A DNA stretch of 12,006 nt from an uncultured Collinsella sp. (GTDB lineage Bacteria; Actinomycetota; Coriobacteriia; Coriobacteriales; Coriobacteriaceae), in assembly GCA_902478865.1 (NCBI GenBank), contig CABSNA010000021.1:1-12006 (forward strand), in the 5' to 3' direction. Position 1 is the first letter of the stretch, and each line of letters opens with the position of its first letter. Position numbers and translations under genes: made by a program. The notes beneath the pieces are model-generated. The model saw nothing but the letters and a program-made list of their open reading frames with translations, did no database searches and had not been told where the DNA came from. Positions 1 through 5,816 of the stretch are shown here, one piece after another.

Positions 1-181
1 CCTCGTCGTCGGTGCGGCTGGGACTCTCGTTTTGTTTTTCGGCCAGAGCCGCCGCCTGCTCATCGCTTTGCGGCGACAGCAACTTGGGCGCTCCGTCGAG
101 CGATCCCGTAAACAGCGCAAACCCGAGCACCACGGCGGTGCCGATGGAAAGTGCTTGCTTGTAGGCGGGCTTGCGCGACAT
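1..181 (-). CDS. N-terminal part of a secreted or membrane-anchored protein (partial)
   Basis: A leftward reading frame starts with ATG at 181 and is open to the window edge, giving 60 residues. An AGGAG ribosome site lies at 187-191, five bases before the start, which supports this start. The protein opens with a short basic segment (MSRKPAYKQ) and a hydrophobic stretch at about residues 11-25, as in a signal peptide or N-terminal anchor. A polar linker rich in Gln, Ala, Glu and Ser follows, so the body is probably extracytoplasmic. No lipobox cysteine is visible near the hydrophobic stretch, so a lipoprotein is unlikely. The rest lies outside the window and the family cannot be named. A possible extended -10 (TGCTAGACT on the minus strand) lies at about 215-223, but I see no good -35 for it. 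Confidence 0.6.
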   Translation of the reverse strand, partial: MSRKPAYKQALSIGTAVVLGFALFTGSLDGAPKLLSPQSDEQAAALAEKQNESPSRTDDE

Positions 182-340
182 TGAGGCTCCTGGATGGACG
201 GTTGGGAATCTACCAGTCTAGCAGGAGCCGGCAGGGGCCGTTCTGTCGAACAAATACTCAAGATTTAGGATAGACGCTACTGATTCATTTGCCTGATATG
301 GAGCTGCGGCGGTTGTGGATGTGGGGCTATTCGGCGTTTC

Positions 341-387
341 CCCAGATAAAACCCGCCAAAACAAACCTGTCCCTTTTTGGCAGGTTA
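341..387 (+). repeat. 47-bp interspersed hairpin repeat, copy 1
   Basis: This is one of four copies in the window. It begins CCCAGATAAAAC and ends GGCAGGTTA. The outer arms (AACCCGCC at 350-357, GGCAGGTT at 379-386) form an 8-bp stem around a 21-base AT-richer centre containing AACCTGTCCC. The left arm has C where the other copies have T. This leaves a C-A mismatch in a rightward transcript but a G-T wobble in a leftward one. It has the same orientation as copy 2, on the far side of the next gene. It resembles REP-like or non-autonomous elements, but no transposase gene is nearby. Confidence 0.85.
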
Positions 388-457
388 ATCGTGAGTTATT
401 TCACCGCAGCTTAAGGTACGGTTGGGATGTGCGCACTTTAAAGAGAAGAACCCATGA

Positions 458-570
458 TTAGAGAGGTCGCGCTCGTCTCTCTAAATGTCTCTCTAAAATA
501 AGGTGCTTATCTCTCTAAAGTTAGAGAGATATACTACACTTTAGAGAGATAACTCTATTGTTTTAGAGAG
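458..570. promoter_or_regulatory. Array of seven TTAGAGAG half-sites upstream of the AlbA_2 regulator
   Basis: The octamer TTAGAGAG occurs rightward at 458-465, 521-528, 541-548 and 563-570, and inverted (CTCTCTAA) at 477-484, 489-496 and 511-518. Most copies carry one more T or A to make TTTAGAGAG. Rightward starts at 521, 541 and 563 are 20 and 22 bases apart; inverted starts at 489 and 511 are 22 apart. This is about two helical turns and puts sites on one DNA face. The last copy runs into the ribosome site. Such clustering directly before a DNA-binding protein gene suggests cooperative autoregulation; that role is inferred. A degenerate copy (CTCTCTA, 2292-2298) follows the gene. Confidence 0.85.
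507..535 (+). promoter_or_regulatory. Probable promoter with a 24-bp perfect palindrome
   Basis: A good -10 hexamer TATACT lies at 530-535 and a weak -35 TTATCT at 507-512, with 17 bases between them. The spacer is filled by a palindrome with 11-bp arms (508-518 and 521-531) around a 2-base centre (AG), made from two half-sites head to head. A protein bound there would cover both hexamers, the usual geometry of a repressor operator. Transcription would start near 541-543, giving a leader of about 35 bases. Confidence 0.6.
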
Positions 571-575
571 GCGGA

Positions 576-2276
576 ATGCCAATGCTGCTGGATGAACCTC
601 TTGGCCTTATCGTTGAGCGCCTTCGCAGGCGGGGGACTGATGACGCATCGGTAGAAGTTAAAGCCTGCACGAATAAATTGAGCGCAGACGTATGGGAGAC
701 AGTGAGCGCTTTTGCGAACACTGCGGGTGGGCTCATTATTTTGGGCCTGAATGAAGCCGAAGGATTTGTTCCTTCGGCTAACTTTGCTATCGATAGGGTG
801 CGCGATCAGTTTGTTTCGGGTATCGGAGACGGAGGCTCAGCGGCAGTGGTGACCCATGCGCCGCGGTACGAGCTTGATCGAGGCGAGGTCGACGGGCTCC
901 AGGTGCTTCTGGTGCGCATCTTTGAACTTGAGCTTAAAGCGAAGCCTTGCTATATCGGCGCGCGCGGCGTGCAGAACGGTAGCTACAAGCGCGTGGATGA
1001 TAAAGATATCAAGATGTCACCCGCTGAGCTATATGAGCTGCAGAGTGCGTTGCTTCCGAGCGATGCAGACGGCACGGTGGTTTCGGAGGCAACGGTCGAG
1101 GATTTGGATCCAGATGTCGTGCGGTCTATTATCGCAAATCGCCGGCTGCAGACCCCGCGCGTTTTGCGCGGGGCCGATACGCTGGAAAAGCAGCTGGTCA
1201 GACTCAATATCACTACAAAGGATGGTGCCGTGAAGCTCGCGGGGCTTCTGTCGGCGGGAATTTACCCCCAGCAGTTCTATCCCAAACTGATGATCGATGT
1301 CGCCGTTCATTCCGATGTGGAAAAATCTGCACCCGGGCAACCCCGGTTTATTGACCGCCAGTTGTGCGATGGCCCGATTCCGGCTTGCATCGAAGATGCC
1401 CTTGCCGCGATTGGACGAAACTTGCGCAAAGCGACGATAGTGCAAGGCGCTGGCAGAAGGGAGGATTGGGAAGTTCCCCAGGAGGTTTTGCGCGAGGCCT
1501 TGGCAAATGCCTGCATCCATCGAGAATATTCGCCCATGTTTGTGGGGCAGGCCGTGAGTGTCGATATCTATCCAGACAGAATAGAGATCAAAAACCCCGG
1601 TGGGCTTTGGGGCGGAAAGACGGTGGACAATCTTGCAGACGGGGAATCGCGCTGCCGAAACCCAAAGCTCATGAGCCTAATGGGGGCGACGCCGTTAGAG
1701 CATGCCGAGGGGGCCGTTGCAGAAAGCCAGGGATCTGGTATCCCGGCTATGATTCGCGAGATGGAGTCTCGTTCGCTTGGAAGGCCGAAATTTATCGTTA
1801 AGGCCGATTCGTTTACGGTGCTGCTTTCCCGGCACGGGGCGGAGCTTGCTGAAAACCGCACGTGGATTCAGAGCCATGTGGGCACCGAGCTGACGGATCG
1901 CGAGGAAACATTGCTCATGTTTATGCGGGAGCATGGGTGCGTATGCGATGTTCAAAAAATACGAGAGGCCCTGAAGTGGGATTCGGATGACATTCGCCTG
2001 ATCTGCGGGAATCTTGTCGATAAACATGTCCTGTCAAAATGTGGCAAAGACACGTTTGAGATTATCGATATGAGCAGAGAATCGTCAGCTTCGACAGCGG
2101 ATAGGATTCTGGAGGCTCTCAGCGCCGAAGTGGATATGACGGCGCGAGAAATAGCGGTTGCATCGGGGGTCAAAATTTCGTCTGTCCGTTACCATCTGCC
2201 AAAAATGGCGGATAAAGGGCTCATCGAAGTAATGGGTTCATCGACGAGTCGTAACCGCCGATATCGGAAGAAGTAG
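576..2276 (+). CDS. AlbA_2-domain transcriptional regulator with GHKL ATPase-like domain and winged helices
   Basis: This 566-residue protein has the layout of COG2865-type regulators. An AlbA_2 (Schlafen-type DNA-binding) domain covers about residues 24-152, with EVKA near 27, FANTAGGLIILGL at 46-58 and YKRVDDKDIKMSP at 137-149. A GHKL/HATPase_c_4-like domain follows at about 300-420. It shows the N-box EALANACIHREY at 307-318, IEIKNPGGLWGG at 336-347, RNPKLMSLM at 361-369 and a Gly-rich SQGSGIPAMIREM at 384-396. Two winged-helix segments end the protein (about 439-497 and 505-564), the last with a basic RNRRYRKK tail. The start could be 576 or the in-frame ATG at 582, because AGAGAGG at 565-571 leaves 4 or 10 bases respectively. 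It stands alone between two direct 47-bp repeats. By eye it is less GC-rich than glmS or yeiH, which suggests acquisition. The signal it senses is unknown. The family call is firm. Confidence 0.9.
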   Translation: MPMLLDEPLGLIVERLRRRGTDDASVEVKACTNKLSADVWETVSAFANTAGGLIILGLNEAEGFVPSANFAIDRVRDQFVSGIGDGGSAAVVTHAPRYELDRGEVDGLQVLLVRIFELELKAKPCYIGARGVQNGSYKRVDDKDIKMSPAELYELQSALLPSDADGTVVSEATVEDLDPDVVRSIIANRRLQTPRVLRGADTLEKQLVRLNITTKDGAVKLAGLLSAGIYPQQFYPKLMIDVAVHSDVEKSAPGQPRFIDRQLCDGPIPACIEDALAAIGRNLRKATIVQGAGRREDWEVPQEVLREALANACIHREYSPMFVGQAVSVDIYPDRIEIKNPGGLWGGKTVDNLADGESRCRNPKLMSLMGATPLEHAEGAVAESQGSGIPAMIREMESRSLGRPKFIVKADSFTVLLSRHGAELAENRTWIQSHVGTELTDREETLLMFMREHGCVCDVQKIREALKWDSDDIRLICGNLVDKHVLSKCGKDTFEIIDMSRESSASTADRILEALSAEVDMTAREIAVASGVKISSVRYHLPKMADKGLIEVMGSSTSRNRRYRKK

Positions 2277-2351
2277 ATGCAGCCGGGTCGCCTCTCTAGT
2301 GTCTCTCGAGGCCAGATGGGTGTTGGAGGGGCGATTGTCTCGCGATATTTC

Positions 2352-2398
2352 CCCAGATAAAACCTGCCAAAATAAACCTGTCCCTTTTTGGTAGGTCA
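2352..2398 (+). repeat. 47-bp interspersed hairpin repeat, copy 2
   Basis: It matches copy 4 at every position except in the right arm, which reads GGTAGGTC instead of GGCAGGTT, and in the base before the last. Pairing with the left arm AACCTGCC survives for seven of eight pairs, one of them a G-T wobble. It lies 75 bases after the stop codon of the AlbA_2 regulator, in the same orientation as copy 1, so the two copies bracket that gene as direct repeats about 2 kb apart. Confidence 0.85.
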
Positions 2399-2467
2399 GT
2401 TAACGCAGTCCAGGTTGAGCATATGCGAGCGAGCAGGCTCCGGGTGCGGTAAGGTGACGTGAAACAA

Positions 2468-2496
2468 GCGGGCGCTGACCTTTTGGTCGCGCCCGT
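2468..2496 (-). terminator. Possible terminator or stable hairpin downstream of larE
   Basis: GGGCGCTGACC (2470-2480) pairs with GGTCGCGCCC (2485-2494) around a TTTT loop, with one bulged base, and the stem can extend by one or two pairs outward. Read leftward, the stem is followed by the modestly T-rich GCTTGTTTC. That could end transcripts coming from larE about 80 bases upstream, but there is no clean U-run. Nothing else recognisable lies between 2399 and 2545. Confidence 0.35.
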
Positions 2497-2545
2497 GCAG
2501 TTGAACGTCAGATTGCCGAGCCCGGGGCCTGCGCAGCGCCGAGCG

Positions 2546-2572
2546 GTTACGCCGTTTGTAAAACGGCGTAAC
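2546..2572 (-). other. Perfect 12-bp hairpin abutting the larE stop codon
   Basis: Arms GTTACGCCGTTT (2546-2557) and AAACGGCGTAAC (2561-2572) are exact complements around a 3-base loop (GTA). The hairpin begins at the base next to the larE TAA (2573-2575). Neither strand has a U-run after the stem, so it is not a classical Rho-independent terminator. It may act as an mRNA 3'-end stabiliser or as a terminator together with the stem at 2468-2496. Confidence 0.6.
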
Positions 2573-3451
2573 TTAAAGGTTCATGTTGCCGTGGATGTAG
2601 GGGGTAACCTCGGGGGAAATATGGTCGCAGCCCAGCTCGCGCAGCGCGGACTCGATAACGGCGGGCAGCGGGGTCTTGCCCTTGTCGTCGACAGCGGCAC
2701 CGCCGAGGGCGGCAATCTTGGCGACATCTGCGGGTGCGGCCTCGATATGCATGCAGCCACCGATCAAGCGCGCGCGTACCTGTGCCAGGTCAAGATCGTG
2801 CAGGTAATCCTCGCAGGCGCGGATCAGGGAGACCTTCTCGAACGTAAGCTCCTCGCCCGTGGGGACGCGCGTGGCAAGACATGCTCCCGCCGGCAGGTTC
2901 CAAACAGGATAGCCCCATGTGCGTAGTAGCTCGCGCTCTTCGTCCTTGGTAAAGCCGACCTCCATAAGAGGGGAGCGTACGCCGAGCTCTTCTGCCGCAT
3001 GCATGCCGGGGCGGTAGTCACCGCGATCGCTTGCATTGCTGCCATCGATGACGGTGGGAAAGCCGAGCGACTTGGCGTGGTTGACGATGGCGGTAAAGCC
3101 GGCGTGCTTGCAGTGGTAGCAGCGATTGGCATCGTTGCAGATTACTTGGGGGAGCTGCAGCTGATCGACCGAAAGATTGAGCACGGGGAGCTTAAAATGC
3201 GGCCCCTCATTGGCTTGACCGTCGACGGACCGCTCAAACGAAGCCTGTTCGGGCGTGCCGATGAGCGGCGTGGTGAGGTGAACGAGGAGGGTATTGGTAG
3301 GCATGATGCGGGCGCATACGGCGGCCAAAAAGCTGCTGTCAACGCCGCCGGAAAACCCGATAGCCACGCGCCCGTATGCCAAAAGCAGCTGTTCGAGCGC
3401 CGATAGCTTGTCTTGAAGCTCCTCTGCGGGTGCCGTGGTGTCTAAAATCAT
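2573..3451 (-). CDS. larE: LarE-type ATP-dependent sacrificial sulfur transferase
   Basis: This 292-residue PP-loop enzyme is of usual LarE length. Known LarE proteins adenylate pyridinium-3,5-biscarboxylate mononucleotide and insert sulfur from a cysteine, making the precursor of the nickel-pincer cofactor of lactate racemase and related enzymes. The ATP-binding PP-loop SGGVDSS is at residues 34-40, RCYHCK at 110-115, DGSNASDRGDYRPGM at 136-150 and PAGACLATRVP at 187-197. Cys111, Cys114 and Cys191 form a CxxC plus C set, as in LarE forms reported to carry an iron-sulfur cluster; Cys191 by position is the likely sulfur-bearing residue. The ATG at 3451 is preceded by AAGGAT at 3458-3463. No larA, larB or larC lies in the window, so its partners are elsewhere or the sulfur acceptor differs. 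It is divergent from the HAD phosphatase gene. Confidence 0.9.
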   Translation of the reverse strand: MILDTTAPAEELQDKLSALEQLLLAYGRVAIGFSGGVDSSFLAAVCARIMPTNTLLVHLTTPLIGTPEQASFERSVDGQANEGPHFKLPVLNLSVDQLQLPQVICNDANRCYHCKHAGFTAIVNHAKSLGFPTVIDGSNASDRGDYRPGMHAAEELGVRSPLMEVGFTKDEERELLRTWGYPVWNLPAGACLATRVPTGEELTFEKVSLIRACEDYLHDLDLAQVRARLIGGCMHIEAAPADVAKIAALGGAAVDDKGKTPLPAVIESALRELGCDHISPEVTPYIHGNMNL

Positions 3452-3624
3452 GAAACGATCCTTATCGTTGAGTACTCGATTGAAAACTATAATCCTAATG
3501 CGTTACTTGCCATAAGACTTCTATCTGTGTAACGAAAGTGCAATATGGTATATACGTTATATACAAGTTGTCAAATGCGGTAGAGTTGCGGCAATGCGAC
3601 AGCGAGAGTCGATGGGGGACCGAT
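3452..3624. promoter_or_regulatory. Divergent promoter region between larE and the HAD phosphatase
   Basis: The region is AT-rich compared with its flanks. Rightward, a perfect -10 TATAAT lies at 3488-3493, with no good -35 at the right distance. Leftward, TATAGT (3487-3492) with TTATGG about 18 bases upstream is a weak candidate for larE. A palindrome GTATATA-CGT-TATATAC occupies 3548-3564 and could be an operator for either gene. Promoter assignments here are tentative. Confidence 0.4.
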
Positions 3625-4275
3625 ATGATCAAGGCTGTTATTTTTGACATGGATGGAACGCTGGTCGATACCGAGCGTTTGGGGATTAGGGCCTGGAAGG
3701 CAGGCGCCGCTGAGCTGGGGCTCGCGATTGATGAAGCGCTGATCCATCAGTTTATCGGTCGCACGCTACCCGATGTCATGAACATCCTCGATAAGCATTA
3801 CGGCAGCCACGAGACCGCCGAGGCGATCTATGTCCGCCACAAGGAGATTCGCGACGAGATGGTCAAGACCGATCTGGAGCTTAAGGCCGGCGCTGCCGAG
3901 TGCATAGACGAGCTGTTGGCTGCGGGCTATCACGTAGGCCTTGCAACGTCATCGCGCCATGTTACGGCCGAGCGCAACCTTAAAGCATTCGGTCTTTTTG
4001 ACAAGTTTGAAACGGTAACGTGTGGCGAGGACGTCGTGCATGGCAAGCCCGACCCCGAGATGTATCTGCTCGCCTGCGAGCGCGAGGGCTTTACTCCCGA
4101 GGAATGTGCCGTGGTCGAGGATTCGCGCAACGGCTGCGTCTCGGGCATTACGGCTGGCTGCCACGTCTTTGCCGTCCCCGATATCGTGCCGCTGCCGCAG
4201 GACGTGGTGGATGGCTGCGAGGCCGTGCTCGATACGTTGTTCGATCTGGCGGCGGCGGTCAAGGCCGTGCGCTAG
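3625..4275 (+). CDS. HAD-superfamily phosphatase, beta-phosphoglucomutase-like
   Basis: The protein has 216 residues, typical of small HAD hydrolases with a helical cap. Motif I is DMDGT at residues 8-12 (Asp8 nucleophile, Asp10 acid-base). The cap spans about 15-85. Motif II is the TSS at 108-110, motif III Lys141 in HGKPDP, and motif IV EDSRNG with Glu165 and Asp166. All catalytic positions are present. The family dephosphorylates or isomerises sugar phosphates in the cytoplasm, but the exact substrate cannot be read from the sequence. The ATG at 3625 is chosen because GGGGGA lies at 3614-3619 and the HAD strand (MIKAVIFDMDG) begins there. An in-frame GTG at 3538 would add 29 residues with no family resemblance. 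The gene ends before a strong bidirectional terminator. Confidence 0.9.
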   Translation: MIKAVIFDMDGTLVDTERLGIRAWKAGAAELGLAIDEALIHQFIGRTLPDVMNILDKHYGSHETAEAIYVRHKEIRDEMVKTDLELKAGAAECIDELLAAGYHVGLATSSRHVTAERNLKAFGLFDKFETVTCGEDVVHGKPDPEMYLLACEREGFTPEECAVVEDSRNGCVSGITAGCHVFAVPDIVPLPQDVVDGCEAVLDTLFDLAAAVKAVR

Positions 4276-4313
4276 ACAATTGCGGCGTTGAAACGAGCAA
4301 TTGCTTACGTTTG

Positions 4314-4363
4314 CGCTCAAGCAAAAGGGGTCCGGCAATGGTCGGGCCTCTTTTGCTTGAGCG
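4314..4363. terminator. Bidirectional Rho-independent terminator between convergent genes
   Basis: Fully complementary 14-bp arms (4314-4327 and 4350-4363) surround a further GC-rich stem built from GGTCCGG and the GTCGGGCC region, closed by a small AATG loop. The A-run in the left arm and the T-run CTTTTGCTT in the right arm give a U-tract on either strand. It serves both the HAD gene (stop 4275) and the LacI gene (leftward stop 4389). A smaller hairpin CAATTGC/GCAATTG (4277-4303) precedes it. Confidence 0.85.
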
Positions 4364-4388
4364 GCGACTTAGCATACTTGCGGGCGTG

Positions 4389-5501
4389 CTATAGATACGC
4401 ACCGAGGTTGATGGCCGTGGCGTCGGTCTGGCTGCTTGCCTGGGTGCTGGCGCGTTCCAGCAGGAACGGACGTACCAGTTCTTGGCGGTTGATGTCCTCG
4501 GCGGCGGTGACTGCGGTGACGGTGCGCGCTGTAGAGCCGACGCGGATATGCTTGGTCTTTGCTGGGGCCTTGTTCTCGATTTGCTCCATGAGCAATTGAA
4601 CGCCCTTGCGGCCAATCTCGTAGCCCGGGGGCGCTACCGTAGTGAGCGGGACCGATCCGCTCCAAGCGAGCGGGTTGCCATCGCAACCTGCTACGCGTAC
4701 TTGCCCGGGGACGGCGATGCCTTTGTCGACCAGCGCCGAGATGACGCCCGAGGCCAGCACGTCGGTCAGGCCGACGACAAAATCGGGGCGTTCGTCGGCG
4801 GGGCGCGCGGCGATTTGGGCGCCGATGCCGTAGCCGTCGGCGGCGGTATTCCATTCGCCGGCGTCGATGACTTCGATCTTGATATCGGGATGTAGGGCGA
4901 GCGCCTTATGAATGCCAAGGACGCGCAGGGTGAGTTGCATAAATGCTGCTCGGCCGACGACGACAATATGGTGCGCGCCGCGGGCGATGGCGAGCTCGGC
5001 GATGATGCGGCCTTGTGCCTCGTTGTCGGCGGCCACGTAGTAGCCGGGCTCGGAGCAATGGATGTCCAGATGGACGATCGGCACGGGCATCTTGGTCATG
5101 GCGGGGTGCCAGTCGGGGGATGCCATGGGCTGAACCATGACGCCGGACATCTGGGTGCCCATAAAGTAGCGCAGGTAATGGTCCTCGAGAATATCGTCGT
5201 TATCGGCGTTGGCGATGAGCAGGTCGTAGCCGTGCTTGCGGGCCTCGTTGTGGGCGCCGCTGGCGATTTGGAGTGAAAAGCCGTGGTCGAGACGGGGGAG
5301 CACCAGGCCAAAGGACTTGGTGGCGCCGCCCGCGAGCTGACGAGCGCTTTGGTTGGGCAGGTAGCCCAGTCGATTGATGGTTTCGTTAATGAGCTTGAGG
5401 GTCTCGGGACGCAGCTTTTCGGGGTGGTTGAGCGCGTTGGAAACCGTGCCCAACGAAACCCCGGCCTCGCGCGCGACGTCGCTGATTTTTACCTTTGCCA
5501 T
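4389..5501 (-). CDS. LacI-family transcriptional repressor
   Basis: The protein has 370 residues. An N-terminal LacI helix-turn-helix covers about residues 4-50 (ISDVAREAGVSLGTVSNALN), followed by the hinge with the conserved ARQLA and minor-groove Leu56. A periplasmic-binding-protein-like effector domain spans about 62-335 and begins FGLVLP. The C terminus has roughly 25 extra residues rich in Ser, Thr and Gln. The start at 5501 is set by the HTH and by AAGGGG at 5507-5512. The same frame stays open far upstream across the glmS antisense strand, but that is a shadow. The effector is probably a sugar or sugar phosphate, not identifiable here. The gene is divergent from glmS and convergent with the HAD phosphatase. 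A CG-centred palindrome in its own leader suggests autoregulation. Confidence 0.92.
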   Translation of the reverse strand: MAKVKISDVAREAGVSLGTVSNALNHPEKLRPETLKLINETINRLGYLPNQSARQLAGGATKSFGLVLPRLDHGFSLQIASGAHNEARKHGYDLLIANADNDDILEDHYLRYFMGTQMSGVMVQPMASPDWHPAMTKMPVPIVHLDIHCSEPGYYVAADNEAQGRIIAELAIARGAHHIVVVGRAAFMQLTLRVLGIHKALALHPDIKIEVIDAGEWNTAADGYGIGAQIAARPADERPDFVVGLTDVLASGVISALVDKGIAVPGQVRVAGCDGNPLAWSGSVPLTTVAPPGYEIGRKGVQLLMEQIENKAPAKTKHIRVGSTARTVTAVTAAEDINRQELVRPFLLERASTQASSQTDATAINLGAYL

Positions 5502-5511
5502 AGCGGCCCCT

Positions 5512-5525
5512 TTGATGCGTTTCAA
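5512..5525. promoter_or_regulatory. Candidate LacI-family operator in the lacI-like gene leader
   Basis: TTGATGCGTTTCAA is an imperfect palindrome with a central CG and outer TTGA/TCAA arms. This fits the general LacI/CcpA operator pattern TG-N3-CG-N3-CA. It lies just downstream of the likely transcription start of the leftward gene and 11 bases before its start codon, where a bound repressor would block its own transcription. It may also act on glmS. Assignment is by pattern only. Confidence 0.45.
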
Positions 5526-5536
5526 GTACAAGCCAG

Positions 5537-5567
5537 ATTGTAGCATCGCCCGCCCCTGAGGTGTCAA
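5537..5567 (-). promoter_or_regulatory. Probable promoter of the LacI-family gene
   Basis: Read leftward, a perfect -35 TTGACA (5562-5567) and a -10 TACAAT (5537-5542) are separated by 19 bases, slightly longer than the ideal 17. The -35 abuts or shares its last base with the end of repeat copy 3, so the repeat forms the immediate upstream flank of this promoter. Confidence 0.55.
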
Positions 5568-5613
5568 AACCCGCCTATTAGAGACAGGTTTATTTTGGCA
5601 GGTTTTATCTGGG
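5567..5613 (-). repeat. 47-bp interspersed hairpin repeat, copy 3 (inverted)
   Basis: Its first 30 bases (CCCAGATAAAAC onward, read leftward from 5613) are identical to copies 2 and 4. The last 17 differ (CTCTAATAGGCGGGTTT). The right arm GGCGGGTT still pairs with the left arm AACCTGCC through one U-G wobble, so the hairpin is kept although the loop side has diverged. It lies between divergent lacI-like and glmS genes and touches the -35 of the former. Confidence 0.8.
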
Positions 5614-5641
5614 CAAACGATGCTGTCAGACCAAACCACCA

Positions 5642-5662
5642 CGAAGGTGCCTGCCCCCTTCG
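5642..5662. repeat. Short GGTGCCTG-containing hairpin
   Basis: CGAAGG (5642-5647) and CCTTCG (5657-5662) form a 6-bp perfect stem around TGCCTGCCC. The motif resembles REP-like palindromes with an AAGG...CCTT core and lies 28 bases from repeat copy 3, so the two may belong to one decayed composite repeat. With only one copy in the window, the family assignment is tentative. Confidence 0.35.
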
Positions 5663-5683
5663 GGGTGGGGTGTGTGTATCGAG

Positions 5684-5742
5684 TGGTATTCAAGTTGAGA
5701 TACCACTTCTGGTATATCAGCTTGCGTTTGCGTGAGTACAAT
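5684..5742 (+). promoter_or_regulatory. glmS upstream control region with TGGTAT inverted repeats
   Basis: TGGTAT occurs at 5684-5689, inverted (ATACCA) at 5700-5705 and again at 5710-5715. The last forms a near-palindrome CTGGTATATCAG at 5709-5720. A good -10 TACAAT lies at 5737-5742, and the palindrome covers where its -35 should be; no consensus -35 is seen. GntR/HutC-type amino-sugar regulators (NagR, DasR) bind TGGT...ACCA sites, so control by amino-sugar phosphate is a reasonable but unproven idea. Confidence 0.45.
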
Positions 5743-5816
5743 ACTCGAACGTTATGCGTCTCAGCGCCCCCTGTGCGTGGACGTTTTGCAGTCAAGCGGA
5801 CGAAGGGATTTATCCT

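Larger units (their letters stand above)
182..575. other. Long intergenic region between divergent genes
   Basis: This 394-base gap separates the leftward gene ending at 181 from the rightward regulator gene. It holds one 47-bp hairpin repeat (341-387) and a dense operator-like array (458-570). Bases 182-340 and 388-457 show no convincing gene. A short inverted pair GTTC-N4-GAAC lies at about 240-251. A 15-codon open frame (454-501) has a weak ribosome site, but it is largely made of the half-sites themselves, so I do not call it a gene. Confidence 0.7.

Noticed and set aside
240..251. LexA/SOS box
   Set aside because: The order is GTTC-N4-GAAC, the inverse of the Gram-positive LexA pattern GAAC-N4-GTTC.
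454..501. 15-residue leader peptide upstream of the AlbA_2 gene
   Set aside because: The frame starts with ATG after a weak GAGAAG, but most of it is made of the half-sites and no promoter is evident for it.
458..570. CRISPR-like array of short repeats
   Set aside because: The repeat unit is only 8-9 bases, occurs in both orientations with uneven short spacing, and sits on a promoter. This is operator-like, with no cas genes.
2459..2926. Rightward 155-codon open frame over the larE 3' end
   Set aside because: It overlaps larE antisense, has no ribosome site, and the larE frame has clear PP-loop and cysteine motifs.
3538..3624. Upstream GTG start for the HAD phosphatase
   Set aside because: The added 29 residues do not resemble the family and cover the palindrome. 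The ATG at 3625 has a strong GGGGGA ribosome site and begins the HAD core strand.
5763..5816. AGCGCC before glmS as the cleavage-site start of a glmS ribozyme
   Set aside because: Only about 50 bases separate it from the start codon, too few for the ribozyme core, and the conserved sequence after AGCGCC is absent.
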